The position numbers and the translations under genes were made by a program. DNA of 64,000 nt from Brevibacillus sp. DP1.3A (GTDB lineage: Bacteria > Bacillota > Bacilli > Brevibacillales > Brevibacillaceae): assembly GCF_013284245.2 (NCBI RefSeq), contig NZ_CP085876.1, forward strand, positions 1,729,501 through 1,793,500, read 5' to 3'. Position 1 is the stretch's first letter; every line of letters begins with the position of its first letter. Below the pieces are notes generated by a model. It was not told the origin of the DNA, did not search any database, and worked only from the letters and a program-made list of their open reading frames with translations. Positions 63,932-64,000 of the stretch are shown piece by piece.

Positions 63932-64000
63932 GCATGAAAGAATAAAGATGTCCCCGGACGGTTGTGGTCGGGGAGAACCCCTGCCACATGTTTTCCAGTC

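Overview
The window reads as chromosomal DNA of an endospore-forming member of the Bacillota, most likely Brevibacillus or a close Paenibacillaceae relative. This is an inference from gene content (YvbH, YpsA, Btr-type AraC regulators, PucR-type regulator, SigL-dependent amino-acid locus), strong AGGAGG ribosome sites, frequent GTG/TTG starts and mid-range GC. I see no rRNA, tRNA, CRISPR array or intact transposon.

Layout. 0-6 kb: an operon with a secreted PIG-L deacetylase, an argininosuccinate-lyase-like enzyme, a BadF/NagK-type sugar kinase and a cytosolic PIG-L deacetylase. 6-11.3 kb: single genes (WG/Sel1 repeat protein, RidA, small unknown, nitroreductase, DUF1801, YvbH). 11.3-20.8 kb: a PucR-type regulator divergent from an operon encoding an ankyrin protein, the three oxamate carbamoyltransferase subunits (AllH, AllF, AllG), an NCS1 permease, carbamate kinase and a guanine-deaminase-like enzyme. 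Together these would import an allantoin-type compound and convert oxalurate to oxamate plus carbamoyl phosphate, then ATP. 20.8-24.9 kb: decayed DNA with IS, integrase and DUF2272 remnants around one intact GC-rich secreted nuclease. 24.9-31.2 kb: a sensor kinase with an amino-acid-binding sensor, a sigma54 activator, and a polar amino-acid ABC transporter behind a visible -24/-12 promoter with an upstream inverted repeat. A broken ureohydrolase gene follows. 31.2-33.4 kb: an MBL-fold hydrolase and YpsA.

34-42.2 kb is an AT-rich polymorphic toxin locus: a secreted 1856-residue protein with ten alternating repeats, a pretoxin HINT domain and a short unknown C-terminal toxin tip. Behind it lies an array of immunity genes, a frameshifted orphan toxin tip and an orphan barstar. 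The first and last immunity genes are paralogues.

42.3-44.4 kb: an RmlD-like reductase, an aspartate racemase and a pentapeptide protein. 44.6-52.4 kb: a 2-aminoethylphosphonate operon (binding protein, ATPase, fused permease, PhnX, PhnW) with an unexpected saccharopine-dehydrogenase-like gene and a DeoR regulator. 52.4-60.4 kb: a Fur-boxed iron-siderophore locus with two AraC regulators, each carrying a C-terminal copy of the binding-protein fold of its neighbouring lipoprotein, plus two FecCD permeases but no ATPase. 60.5-64 kb: a VOC-NUDIX fusion, a nitronate monooxygenase and NagA.
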